A stretch of DNA of 64,000 bases from Histoplasma ohiense (GCA_017607445.1 JAEVHH010000003.1:1612001-1676000), one strand, 5' to 3'; positions 46,831 through 58,145 are shown, counted from the stretch's first letter. A program made the numbers and translations. The notes: a model not told the origin generated them from the sequence alone.

Positions 46831-47964
46831 TAAAAAACAGATCTGTCTCAGCTTGGCCAGTGTCATTTGAGGAATTGTCATCAAGACAAACCTGCTTATT
46901 ATCCCAGATTTCCTCAACTGACAAAGCATGACATTTCAACAATGACTTGAGAGCTGCAATCAGTGATGTAACCATCAGAATCTCATCAATCATCATTTCA
47001 GTCAGAGTCTCAGAAGAACCATCTTGTTGAATCTTCTGAATCTTCACAGCAAAGAATCTAACCACCACAGTCACAGCACTCTGCAAAATGTCAACATTCA
47101 AAGTGTTCACACCAGCAACAATTAGATTCTCAGCAGTGTTGATAACCATCTAAGTCAATTCAACAGCATCCACTGACATCTAATAGAAAGTTAATATTAT
47201 ATACTGTAAAAACATTTGTTTTGAATAATAACTTATCAGAACACAGGTGTGCTTTGTCACTGAGCAGTGCTTGCATTTTTTGCATCAACTCTCAGCAGAC
47301 TCACAATGATGATGGGGAGATGTTGTCAAATGTTGAATACAATGACAGCAATATGCTGCTGTGTTTCTTTCTAACACTTCAACAGAACCATCCACTTCCT
47401 CATCTTCATCTACATTATCAGTCAACTCAAATAACATACCAAGATCTTGGCCCAGTAAGAATGACACTGATGTAATAGTAGAATATGAAAATGTGCTTTT
47501 TGAAATGCTGCTATGATTGAATGCCACACTCTGCTGTGACAATAGATCATCAGAGTTCATATAGAATTCTAGAATCTCATCTGCATTCTTGTAGATCTGC
47601 ACATCAAATACAAACCTCACAACAGCAGTTTGATATGTGGTAAATCTCTCATTCAGAACTTTGTCAGAGAGCAGCATCTTGTGAAATTCATTGATCAAAA
47701 ATTGACTGATTTTGTGAAAGCACTCAGGCATCTATAATCTGTTAGCATTCATAACAACTTCAGTTTAAGAAAACTTACAGCAGCACAACTTCTATTTGAT
47801 ATATAACAGACATGACAGTATATCCATTCATTGTTCACAAAGCAAGAGTATACTGGGGGGTTCTGCAACCTCTCCAGACAACCCAAGCAAATGCTCTCAA
47901 TGACAGACAGCATATCACTCTTCATAGACTCTGAACCAGCAACAGAAACAGCTGATTCTGACAT
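46823..47964 (-). pseudogene. B2 antisense gene, two Cys-cluster modules, 3 exons
   Basis: Exon 1 (47964-47779), 62 codons, has the cleanest module: C-x2-C-x11-C-x8-C-x2-C-x6-C, then Ala-Ala, then GTAAGT. Intron 1 (47778-47732) is 47 bp. Exon 2 (47731-47237) is 165 codons, opens MPECFHK and ends with the second module and Val-Leu. It has one TGA. Intron 2 (47236-47180) is 57 bp, but its donor reads ATAAGT, a G-to-A loss. Exon 3 (47179-46823) is 119 codons including the stop, with one TAG near its start. It has a helical region (QSAVTVVVRFFAVKIQ) and an acidic Asn/Asp-rich end (CLDDNSSNDTGQAETDLFF). Exon lengths 186, 495 and 357 are the same in B3, all multiples of three. Confidence 0.7.
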
Positions 47965-48514
47965 TCTATCATAACTTTAATCAGTACCAAGACCTTGTTC
48001 AAAGGAGAAGGAGAAGCAAAAAGCAAAAGCAACAAGAAAGAAAAACAGATGTTGAAGATTGAAATCAATATTGCAATATTGATCAAAGAGATTACAACAA
48101 CACAAAACTCAACCCAAAATGGAAAACACAACCACACAATCAAAACTTCAAATTTCACAATAAAAATCACATAGGAAGATACAGCATACTTTATTTGATA
48201 AATTGATATATTCTTTTTTAATAAAAAATTGTTAGTGGTGATGTTGGTGATGATTTTCAGTGGAGTGTGATTTTTGATGTAAAAGTCAAAGAAAAGAGGT
48301 TCAGAAGTTGTGTCTAAATTGTGATTGAACTGCATTGACATCAAAGATGAAAAAACATTCTTCTGAAACAACAACACTTCAGAATTAATCTCAACAATTA
48401 ATCCAGCCCAATTCTGCAAACTCTATACAATATTAACCACACAGCACATGTTACAAACTTCACACATTGCAGTAAGAAGCTCTGAGGATCAGATCTTTGA
48501 AGAAGAGAGATAAT

Positions 48515-48785
48515 TGTAATAGATGCAACAGAGATATCTATATTAGAAAATAGCTATATGGCAATAGAAGAACACAGAACACATCAGAATTAATGAGAAG
48601 AAGCATAGCACACAGCACTATAGACAGCCATAGCATATGAAGGTCGTCTATATAATGCTCACTGATATTCATAGATATTAGAAGATCAGCAATTAGCTTT
48701 GAATAATAGAGATTGCTACCTTCTTAACATTCTACGTGCGTACTTCACACTACTCTCATAATTATACCTACAATCATCTCTTACA
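48515..48785 (+). repeat. 3' LTR of B2
   Basis: 271 bp, the pair of 41635-41905; followed by target copy TTGAT. Confidence 0.95.
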
Positions 48786-49249
48786 TTGATATTGTATGAA
48801 ATTCACAGAATTGAGCTGAATTAATTGTTGAGGTTAATTCTGAAGTGTTGCTGTTTTGAAAGAATGTTTTTTCATCTCTGATGTCATTGCAGTTCAATCA
48901 TGATTTAGACACAACTTCTGACCCCTTTTCTTTGACTTCTACACCAAAAATCACACTCCATCAAATATCATCATCAACATCACCACTAACAATTTTTTAT
49001 TAAAAAAGAATACATTAATTTATCAAACAAAGTACATTGTATCTTTCTATGTGATTTTTATTGTGAAATTCGAAGTTTTGATTGTGTGATTGCATTTTCC
49101 ATTTTGGGTTGAGTTTTGTGTTGTTGCAATTTCTTTGACTATCATTGTAATATTGATTTCAATCTCCAACATCTGTCTTTCTTTCTTGTTGCTTTTGCTT
49201 TTCCTTCTTCTTTGAATAAGGCCTTGATACTAATTAAAGTTATGATAGA

Positions 49250-50391
49250 ATGTCAGAACCAGCTGTTTCTGTTGCTGATTTGAAGTCTATAGAGGGTGAT
49301 ATGCTGTCTGTCATCAAGAGCATTTGCTTGAATTGTCTGAAGAGATTGCAGAACCCTTCAGTATATTCTTGCTTTGTGAACAATGAATGAACACACTGTC
49401 ACATCTGTTATATATCAAATAGAAGTTGTGCTGCTGTAAGTTTTCTTAAACTGAGATTGTTAAGAGTACTAACAGATTATAGATATCTGAGCACTTTCAC
49501 AAAACTGATCAATCTTTGATCAATGAATTTCACAAAATGCTGCTCTCTGATGAAGTTTTGAATGAGAGATTTGCCACATATCAAACTGCTGTTGTGAGGT
49601 TTGTACTTGACATGCAGATCTACAAGAATGCAGATGAAGTTCTAGAATTCTATATAAACTCTGATGATTTGTTGTCACAGCAGAGTGTGGTATTCAATCA
49701 TAGCAGCATTTCAGAAAGTGTGTTTTCATGTTCTGCTATTACATCAGTGTCATTCTCACTGAGCCAAGATCTTGATACATTATTTGAGTTGACTGATAAT
49801 GTAGATGAAGATGAGGAAGTGAATGGTTTCATTGAAGTGTTAGAAAGAAACACAGCAGTATATTACTGTCATTGTATTCAATATTTGACAACATCCCTCT
49901 GTCATCATTGTGAGTCTGCTGAGGATTGATACAAAAAATGCAAGCACTGCTTAGTGATGAAGCATGTCTGTGTTCTGATAAATTATTATTCAAAACAAAT
50001 GTTTTTACAGTATATAATATTAACTTTCTATTAGATGTCAGTGAATGTCATTGAATTGACTCAGGCAGTTATCAACACTGCTGAGAATCTAATTGTTGCT
50101 GATGTGAATGCTTCAAACATTAACATTTTGCAGAGCACTGTGACTGCAGCAGTTAGATTCTTTGCTGTGAAGATCTGAGAGATTCAATGAGACAGTTCTT
50201 CTGAAACTTTGATTGAAACAGTGATTGATGAGATCTCAGTGGTTACATCACTGATTGCAGCTTTCAAGTCATCATTGAAATGTTGTGCTTCATCAGTTGA
50301 GAAAATCCAGAATAATAAGCAGGTTTGTCTTGATGACAATTTCTTGAATGACACTGATCAAGCTGAGACAGATCTGTTTTTTAATCTCTGA
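49250..50391 (+). pseudogene. B3 antisense gene, two Cys-cluster modules, 3 exons
   Basis: Exon 1 (49250-49435) has module 1 with all six Cys and one TGA at a Trp position of B2. Intron 1 (49436-49482) is 47 bp and textbook-like: GTAAGT, TACTAAC, TATAG. Exon 2 (49483-49977) opens ISEHFHK and has a 137-codon open core (49516-49929) and module 2. The x6 loop and last Cys are kept, with one TGA before CKKC. Intron 2 (49978-50034) has lost its donor G (ATAAAT). Exon 3 (50035-50391) ends DLFFNL then a stop. Plus strand is antisense because B3 is inverted. Confidence 0.7.
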
Positions 50392-50419
50392 GTGGAATAA
50401 ATATATTCAGCAGTCATCA

Positions 50420-53400
50420 TTGTCTTCTTCATTTTCATTTACTGACTGACTTTTGATAGATTTTATTAAACTGTTTCAAGTACTTCTGACTGTTCATCAA
50501 ATTTTCCTCAGATTTCCAAGAATTGTCTGCATCTGTACAATCTTTTCATTTGATAAGATATTGTATTTGACTGTGGTACTGACACTTGTTTAATATAGCT
50601 TCCACTTCTCATTTCTCTTACACATCTATAATTATCAGTTCTGCTTGTGGGATTTGTCTGTTGTGTGTGTGATATGGTTTGAGAAGAGAAATATGAAATA
50701 TGAGATGGATTTCTTTATATTACAGCATGAGTTTCAGTTTGTACATCTGTGTACTGTGGATATCAATTATTTGAAAGAGACTCAAAAATTGATGATCTAG
50801 TTTGGATGAGAGTCACAAGATGGATATGTTTTTTGCATGCAGCATTACTCAGTTCTCTATCTTAAAGCTTTTTGATATATGATACTGATTGTAATACTTT
50901 TTCTCAGCTGCTTTGACAGCTTTCAGACATTCTCAGATCTTGTTCTCTGCTTGCTTCATTCATTTCACTTGTTTCATTGCTGATTTTGATGCATTCATGT
51001 TTGAGAGTTTCATGTCTATGTGAAGTTCAGTTGATCAGCTGATCATTGCTTCAGATGATATCATTTTTATCAATGTGTGGAAGGTGTTGTTGTATGCTCA
51101 TTGCATCAGAGAAATCCATTCTATCCAATTATTTTGCTGATAGCTGCAATATGTGTGAAGATAATGTTCAATCATCTGGTTCAATTGTTCTGTCTGACCA
51201 TCAGTTTGCAGGTGGAATGCTGTTGATAATTTTTGTTGAATATGAAGCAGATAACACAATGTTGATCAAAACTTGCTATTTATTAATGAATCTCAGTTGC
51301 TAATAATATTTGTAGATAGATTAAAGTTCTTCACAATTCTTCATACAATAATGTCTGCAAGTTCTTCTGCATCTAGCTCTGAAGATGTGGACACAATTAT
51401 GACTCATTTGATGAATAAATCAATAAATACAACAATAGTATTATAGATTTGACTTCTCTTTTTATTATCTGACAGATCTTCAATAAAGTTCATGCTAATT
51501 GTATGCTATTTCTTATCTGGCACTGAATGTGGTTGTAGCAACCCATACAGCTTGTGCTGTGGTATTTTGACACATTGACAAACATCACAAGTTCTCACAT
51601 ATTCTGCAATCTCATCACTCATATCATGCCACAAGTACTTGTGTTTGATTGCTTCAATGATTTTGTCACATTCAAAATGGTCATCTTGGAGATCATCATG
51701 GTTCATTTTCATTATTTCATGTCTTACAGTCTTGTCTTGTGATATATAGACTTTATCATCTTTTCTGAGCAGGTCATCTTTATCTACTGCTCAGATCAAA
51801 TAATTATCTACACTAATATCACTCATCTCTAGTTTTCTATAAAGTTCAGACATATCAGCATCTCTATTCTGAATCTGCAGTAAGAGTTTGATGATGAATT
51901 CAGCTACCTCTTCACAATAGACTGTTTCAGACTCAAATATCTTGACAGCTAGAATCTGTGACATCAGAGTCTTTAGATTTAATCTCATAATATCTGTGAC
52001 TTCATTCTCATCTGCAGATGCATTCTTTATTCTGCAGAGGTTGTTGTTATCAATGACTACAGATCTCTTCACCCAACAATTTTCATTAGCTTGCAGATCT
52101 TTTCACATCATCTTGATACATTGATCTAACTTTGTGTTTTCTTTTGTCTTTAGTGACTTAAAGATCCTCTTATGCAGCTTCTTTTGCAGAGTAGAAAGCC
52201 TCATCAAGAGAGCTGTATATTTTACAAAATTTGAATAATGACTTGATGCATCTGTGGGATTATTTTTCTCAGAATGGTGCTCTATTTCAGAATCAAACAC
52301 TGAGAGCATTTCCATCCAGCAAATCTGACATCCATTTAGCTGCTTCATCATCATGAAGCACCAAAGGTTGACATGATCAAATAAAACAGTTATCAGATGC
52401 CTGCTATCATGTAAATAGTGATGTCATTGCCTGAAAGCTTCTACAATCAGCAACATTTCTAGATCATATGTTTGATAACATCTTTCTGTTTTTGTGAGCT
52501 TTCTAGATCAGAACACAATTGAGTGTCAGTGATCATCATTCATTAATTGTGATATTACTGCAGTGATTGCAACATCAGATCCATCTGTTTCTATACAGAG
52601 TTTTCACTGCAGATCAAAGTGGATCAACAACAGTGCTTTTGTAAAGCATTCTTTTAACTGCAAAATTGTGTGCTTGCAGTTTTTGTCTAACTGAACAGAT
52701 GTGTTATTCTTCCTTCTTTTCATTTCATAATCTTTTAACAATTCAGTCAGGGGTGCTGTTATTATTGAGAACTTGTATATGAATTGATGATAGAAATTGA
52801 TGAATTCTAGAAATATTTGCAATTCATTTATAGTTCATGGTTCTGATCAATCTAGAATCATGTTGACACAGTGTTTCTCAACAGTAATGCTCTGTGTGGT
52901 AACCACAAAACTCAAAAATCCAATTTCTGTTGTGTGAAATGTACACTTACTAAGTTTGGCATATAGTCTCCATCACCTTAACCATTCCAGCATGTTCTTA
53001 ACATGGACGACATGTTCATCAAGTGTGTTTGAATAGATTACAATATCATCAAGGTAAGCCATGCAATATACATCTAAAAGGTCACTGAGGGCTTTGTTGA
53101 TATAAGATTGAAAGATTGCAGAGATATTGGTTAGCTCAAAAGATAAGACTAGATATTCAAAGTGTTCATATTGTGTTCAAAATACTGTTTTTCATTCATC
53201 CTCTGCTTGTATGCAAATTCTATGATATGCATCTCTAAGGTTCAGCTGTGTATATATTTTGACATCTGCTAATCTATCAAGTATTTCACTTATCAAGAGC
53301 AGTGGATATTGATTCTTGACTGTTATTTCATTCAATCCTCAATAATCCATGCAAAGATGCAGGGTTTCATCTTTCTTGAGCACAAATAATACTGGCACAT

Positions 53401-55203
53401 CTGCTGAGCTCTTGGATGGACATATCCAATTCTTCTCTAACACTTTTTTGATATATTCTCAGAGGATGGAGAGTTCTTGAGGTGATAAGTTATATATCAA
53501 TCAGTATGGAGGTTTCTTGTCAGGTTTGAGATCTATGGCATGATCATGAGATGTGTGTTCAGCATCAGATATGTCTTCTCAGAATACATCAAGATAATCT
53601 TTATAATCATCTGAGATATTTGGCTCAGTTGCTGCACTCACAGCTTGTAATGATAAAGCAGTGAATATAACATTGTCATCATCAATTAGTGTTGTGAATT
53701 CTTTAGCAGTATTCAGATGCATATGATTAATATTTGATGCTTTTCTATAGATTCAGCATCTTCACACCCAGTTGATATCAGAGTTCACAGCTTTCAATCA
53801 CAGCATGCTCAAAATTACATCATATCTGCTAATGTCAGCCTCTTCAAAATGGTGGAATCCTTCTCAGAGAATGTGTTCATCATCGATAATCTTCATTGCA
53901 GCTCTTCATTGTTCATATGATTTAATCTTATGATTATCAACTGCTTCCACCACTTTTGGTTTATCTTCTGTCTTTGAGAAATATTTTGATGCCCAGATGT
54001 GGGATATGAAGTTTGCATCCACATCAGAATCCACTAGCATCCACATCATCAACCATCCCACTTCTGTCAGCATCCACATATTCATTGTCAATAATCATTT
54101 ATCTCATAGTCTAGTTGTTTGTATTCTCAATGCAGCAGCTGCTTCTATGATTGAGATTGCTCATTTTTTGCTTATCAAACTTGGTTGTGCTTTTCAGAGT
54201 GTAATATTCAACAATTATTTGCAATATGACTCTTCTTATGACAGTGAGAACACTTCTTCATCCAGTTATATTTATCTTTCTTGATTTGTTCAGTTGAACT
54301 CATTTATTCCTCTTGTTTTCTCTTGTTCTGATGGTTGCTAGATTTATCAGAATGATGCTGATTCTCTATGAATATTGCAGATCTTCCTTTGTGAATAGTA
54401 TGTCATCACTCTGACATATTTTCCTTGAGAGTCTATAGAGTTTGAAGCAACTCTTTGTAGTTCTGAGGCTTTTGATTTTGACAGTTGAGTTCAATGTGTA
54501 ATATCTTCAATGTCTTACTACACAAGTTATCCATTCTTTGTTCTTTGCTATATGGGGGTAAGTAGTATTCCCAGTCTTTGAGATATTTAGAGAAATTACA
54601 TATCAATTGTCATTCTTGTTGCTTTGCATCTTGAAATTTTTGACTTGCCAATCAGCACTGATTCTGTGGATTGTTAATTTGCATTTCTAGATGTGATAAC
54701 ATATCATCAAAAGTCAACAATGTTGCTCCTCCACATCTCTTATATGATGATACAAAATTCAACCATTTCTGCTTAATGTGGGTGTCAAGATAGAGTTTAG
54801 CATCATTTATCTTGTGTTCTTTCTTTCAATAATACTGATGATGATGTGTAAAGAGAGTCAATATATGATCTTTATAGTTCTTGAATTCTAACATATTTTT
54901 TCCTCAATAATAGTTCTTAATCTTCAATCTCAGTGGTGTTTCATTATCATCATCTGTATTGTTCACAGATTGATTTTGCAGTGGTTCTGTAGTGATATTC
55001 TGAGTTAATTGAGACTCAATGAGAGTATCTTCACAAATCTGCACTTCCAACTTGTTGAGCTGCTGTTGTGCATGCAGAATAGCTAATTACTGCTCTCATT
55101 CATGGATTTGATCATTCAACTGTTGCAAATGCACATTGTGATTGTTGGAGGCAGTAGAGGATTCAGATTGGTTTTCAAGGAATCTTGTGCATGTTGAGAT
55201 CAT
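50420..55203 (-). pseudogene. B3 gag-pol
   Basis: Gag starts at 55203 (MISTCTRFLENQSESS) and carries a zinc knuckle near 54265-54220. The protease segment is near 54020-53985. RT spans about 53560-52860, with its YLDD-position motif near 53060-53045. The RNase H connection (FLEFINFYHQFIYKFS) is at 52815-52765. RNase H ends near 52255. The integrase zinc region is near 51680-51560, the core about 51500-51130, and the integrase C-terminal part about 51000-50640. The chromodomain lies near 50580-50520. Many TGA stops are present. Domain order matches B1 and B2. Confidence 0.88.
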
Positions 55204-55308
55204 CTTGCATGTTTTAACTAATGTTGTGTGTTTTAACTAATGTTGCGTGCTTTATTGTAGGTGTGTGTAACAACAGACCACTCAAATAAAGTTATGAGTG
55301 ATTAGAAT

Positions 55309-55579
55309 TGTAAGAGATGGTTGTAGATATAATTATGGAAGTAGTGTGAAGTATGCATATAGAATGTTAAGAAGGTAGCAATCTCTATTATTCAAAGCTA
55401 ATCACTGATCTCCTAATATCTACAGATATCAGTGAGCATTATATAGGCGACCACCACACACTACAGCTGCCTATGATGCTGTGCACTATGTCCCTCCTCA
55501 TTAATTCTGGTGTGTTCTGTGTTCTTCTATCGCCACATAGCTATTTCCTAATATAGATATCTCCGTTGCGCCTATTACA
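55309..55579 (-). repeat. 5' LTR of B3
   Basis: 271 bp, the pair of 41281-41551. On the minus strand the next bases (55308-55296) are ATTCTAATCACTC, the candidate priming site. Confidence 0.95.
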
Positions 55580-55584
55580 GCTTG

Positions 55585-56261
55585 ACTATCAGAGAATATC
55601 CAAATATGCTCAAATCTTTTCCATTGTTCAATCTTCATTTCAATCAATTTGAAAGCTCTTGAAATTGCAAATAATTCAGCATTAAAAACTTCTGACTCTT
55701 TTCCAATTTGCCAAGAATCAAGAATATAGTTTTTATCATTTTCTGAATATGCTATTCCAGCTCCAAGATTGCCTGTTTTCTCACATTTTGAGCCATCAGT
55801 GTATATAAGAATTGCTTTATTTTTCATTTGTTTCAAAAGCTTTAAATGTTCTTGAGTCTGATCTTCTTTTGAAAGTTGACTAACATTTAAATCAACAAGA
55901 TTATCAAGACTTTTCTTTCAAGAAGAGAGATTTTCAATAGCTATTCTCTCTACATTTAAACTAGAGAAACAGTTCTTAACCATTGAGCAAATTCTAAATA
56001 GCTGAGATGGTATTCTTCTTCTTTGTAAAAAACTTGAATTTTCAGATAAATCAGTTTCATTCCAATCAAGATAAAGTTCCCAATCTAATTCTAATCCATT
56101 TGACTCATTTGGAAAAGAACTTGAAACTCTCTTTCTAATAGAATGATGTGAATATAGCTTCATAATTCTGAGAGCATAATTCATACAGATTTTATCAAAT
56201 CTCACTTGTGGTGGAGAAATAGAGGCTTCAATTTCCATAGCTTTAATTGGAGTAGTTTTGA
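55585..56261 (-). pseudogene. LINE E ORF2: post-RT linker and RNase H start
   Basis: From 56261 it reads KTTPIKAMEIEASISPP, a linker found after the RT of fungal LINEs (LINE G has TTPVATLYQNAELPSA at the same point). An RNase H start follows: AILIYTDGSKCEKTG near 55815-55780 (first catalytic Asp), then FNAELFAISRA (catalytic Glu) and FSDSQAVI (second Asp) near 55600. Nearly stop-free. B3 cuts it at 55579 and it resumes at 41280. Confidence 0.85.
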
Positions 56262-56274
56262 AGATTCTATTCAG

Positions 56275-56795
56275 TAGATAAATGGCAGCAATTGCTATCT
56301 CAGAGAATAGTGATTGAGACAGCAAGAATTCTATTCTGAGAGCTCTTACTCTAGTGGTTATGATACTTCCCACTCATTCAGCAGCTCTGTTCTGTTCATG
56401 GATATATTTTGAAGAGTATTCAATATCTAGATCTAGTTCAATTACCCAGTTCTTAAAGATATCAGATTCTTTGATTTCTTTCTCATTGTCAATTCATATG
56501 ATCTTCATTTCACAATCAAATTGATGTTTAATCCACTTTAAAACTTTGTTGAAAGTTTTTCTTATATCAGATTTTCTCAAGGCTGTTACTGCAATATGGA
56601 AATGAAGATAATCACATACAAAATGTATGAGCTATTGTTCTTCATTGTAGCAGTATGAAGGTCCTTGCACAATATCAACATGGAGTCATTCAAAGAGTAG
56701 TTTTGATTGTATATATGAATGATGTGATATTTGATTCTTAGCTTTAGCAAGTTGATAAGATTCACAAAGTTCTTTGTTCTTCATATCTGCATTCT
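56275..56795 (-). pseudogene. Copia D integrase core
   Basis: On the minus strand from about 56795 to 56275: a segment with KIICEMKIICIDNEKEI-like reading around 56500, then EQNRAAEWVGSIITTRVRALRIEFLL at about 56395-56320 (split here only by my quoting) and IAAIYLLNR at about 56290. This is the copia pattern NG-x-AER...R-x-x-L...A-x-YLLNR containing the catalytic Glu. It is interrupted on the left by LINE E and on the right by an A LTR. Stops are mostly TGA. Confidence 0.8.
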
Positions 56796-56985
56796 TGTGA
56801 GGTGTAGTGACAGTGTGAAGAGTAACAGTAGAAGATAGTTTATAACATAGCAGAGATAATAGCAGTATATTGTAGAGTGTAGTATAACATAGTGTAGCTA
56901 ATCACTAAGGAAGAAAAGAAAGAGAAAGAAGATGTGCGAAATACATACATTGATATATATATACATATAGAAATAGCAGTAGTGA
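56796..56985 (-). repeat. Element A LTR fragment (A5), cut by element F
   Basis: The first 190 bp of an A LTR (TGTGAGG...GTAGTGA) match 9956 onward, up to the insertion of F at 56986. The remaining part of this LTR is not in the window, so it may be a solo LTR or the end of a larger A copy to the right. Confidence 0.85.
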
Positions 56986-57379
56986 TGTAACAGACATACT
57001 TCAATTAACAATCTAGCACTATTCTAAATACAGATTATGAATTGATTAAGAAAAGAAAGAGAAAAGAGATCAGAAGAAAAGATTGTACAAAAAGGGTTCT
57101 TATAGAGAGGAGATTGAGATGAAAGAATATCAGAAGCCACTCCACAGTGGAGCATAGAGTGGAGTATAGAGTGAAAGAATGTTGAGGATTATGTGAAAGA
57201 ATTGTTAGAACTACACAAGTGTGGAGTGTGAGACAGAAGAGATTACATGAAAGAATTGTTAGAGGCTACATAAGCATGAAGTGCAATAACAGAGATGAGT
57301 AGATATATGTGAGCATGAAATGTGAGACAGAAGGGATTGATTGTGTAAGTTAACTACTAACAGATACTAATCCATCACA
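56986..57379 (-). repeat. 3' LTR of element F
   Basis: About 394 bp, from TGTAACAGAC to CCATCACA. The boundary is set by the ends and the adjoining tract, as no partner LTR is in view. It contains two imperfect repeats around AAAGAATTGTTAGA (57196 and 57255). Confidence 0.65.
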
Positions 57380-57396
57380 TTATCCCCCTCTATCAG
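57380..57396 (-). promoter_or_regulatory. Polypurine tract of element F
   Basis: On the minus strand GATAGAGGGGGATAA directly precedes the LTR. Confidence 0.7.
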
Positions 57397-58145
57397 AGTG
57401 AGCAATGACTCATAGATGTTGAGAGTGGTGGTATCCTTCAAGACAGATGTGGGTTCTCAGATTGGATGATTGTATTCTATCCATTTGACAAGGTATTTGC
57501 AGTGGTGGTGATTGATTCTATCATCAAGAATTGCTTCAATCTCTCATTCAAGTTCATTATCTTCTTCTATAATAATGAGTGGCTGCCAGTTGAAGATTCT
57601 CTGTGAAGGGAATGGATTCTCAGCCGCAGGTTGGAGCAGGTTCATGTGAAAGACATTGTGAATGTCTGATGAGATATTGAGTTGATAATTGTGTGTGTCT
57701 AGCACCTCTGTCACAGTATATTTGATGTGATGATAATTCAGTGTATGCAAGAAATGATCTGTCTTTATGTTCTTGAGATCTAATCAGATCTTGTCTTCTA
57801 CATAATATCAGATTGCAGAACTTCTTCTGATGTTTGCTTGATTTTTATAATTTTATTAAATGCTGATTATAAAAGCTTCTGCTCATTCACAGACTTTCTT
57901 AAACTTGCTCACAATATTATCTGCTGCTTGTATGAAACTGTGAGTGTACATGATTTCTTGAGAGTTCTCAGAGAAGTCTAGAACTTCTAAATTGTATCTG
58001 TGTAGAAGAAAGAATGAGCTTATATCTGTCATGACAGAGTCTCAGCTGTTGATTACAATCTCAATATATGATAGCAGATGACTTCAGTTGTCTTGTGTGT
58101 AATTGCAGAACTTACAGAGAATGTTCTTTACTGTTTGTATCATTC
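57397..58145 (-). pseudogene. Element F integrase C-terminal part and chromodomain
   Basis: On the minus strand the region before 57750 carries decayed integrase C-terminal sequence. The open stretch 57750-57544 contains YTVTEVLDTHNYQLNI and a FHMNLLQP motif. A chromodomain follows (IEAILDDRI, then CKYLVKWIEY, about 57545-57440) and reaches the polypurine tract. Trp of the aromatic cage is retained here (KW), unlike most A and B copies. Few stops in this part. Confidence 0.82.

Larger units (their letters stand above)
41635..48785 (+). mobile_element. Element B copy 2 (B2), complete, nested in B3
   Basis: 7151 bp. Target duplication TTGAT (41630-41634, 48786-48790). It keeps the most non-mutated codons of the four B copies. 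It lies head-to-head inside a copy of its own family, so 41906-48514 and 48786-55308 form long inverted arms. Positions 47965-48514 are the antisense gene's upstream region and a purine-rich run before the LTR. Confidence 0.95.
41281..55579 (-). mobile_element. Element B copy 3 (B3), Ty3/gypsy, with nested B2
   Basis: Target duplication GCTTG (41276-41280, 55580-55584). 3' LTR 41551-41281, 5' LTR 55579-55309. The inner B2 was inserted 83 bp inside the 3' LTR in the opposite orientation. The gag-pol lies at 55203-50420 and the antisense gene on the plus strand at 49250-50391. Positions 48791-49249 match the upstream region of the antisense gene in B1 and B2. Confidence 0.93.
40169..56261 (-). 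mobile_element. LINE E, 5'-truncated non-LTR retrotransposon, split by B3
   Basis: Flanked by a 13-bp target duplication AGATTCTATTCAG (40156-40168 and 56262-56274). On the minus strand it starts abruptly after the RT (56261) and reads the post-RT linker, RNase H and a C-terminal Cys-His region. It ends in an (AAT)n tail at 40169-40188. B3 splits the RNase H at 41281/55579 with GCTTG duplications. 5' truncation and a short simple tail are typical of target-primed reverse transcription. Positions 40189-40629 are 3' untranslated sequence. Confidence 0.88.
22448..56795 (-). mobile_element. Element D, Ty1/copia retrotransposon, split by A3 and LINE E, 5' end not seen
   Basis: The minus-strand element has a 3' LTR at 22714-22448 and RT-RNase H at 24869-22720. 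The integrase end is at 40155-39763 and the integrase core at 56795-56275. Here integrase precedes RT, the copia order. Target duplications of A3 (ATTAT) and LINE E (AGATTCTATTCAG) join the three blocks into one element. The 5' LTR and gag would lie right of 56795, beyond another insertion. Confidence 0.85.
56986..58145 (-). mobile_element. Element F, Ty3/gypsy chromovirus, 3' end
   Basis: The 3' LTR 57379-56986 is followed on the plus strand by a purine-tract complement and a pol C-terminus, then cut at 58146 by A4. Unlike A, B and C, the chromodomain ends within about 20 bases of the polypurine tract, so there is no room for an antisense gene. The rest lies to the right of the window. Confidence 0.78.
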
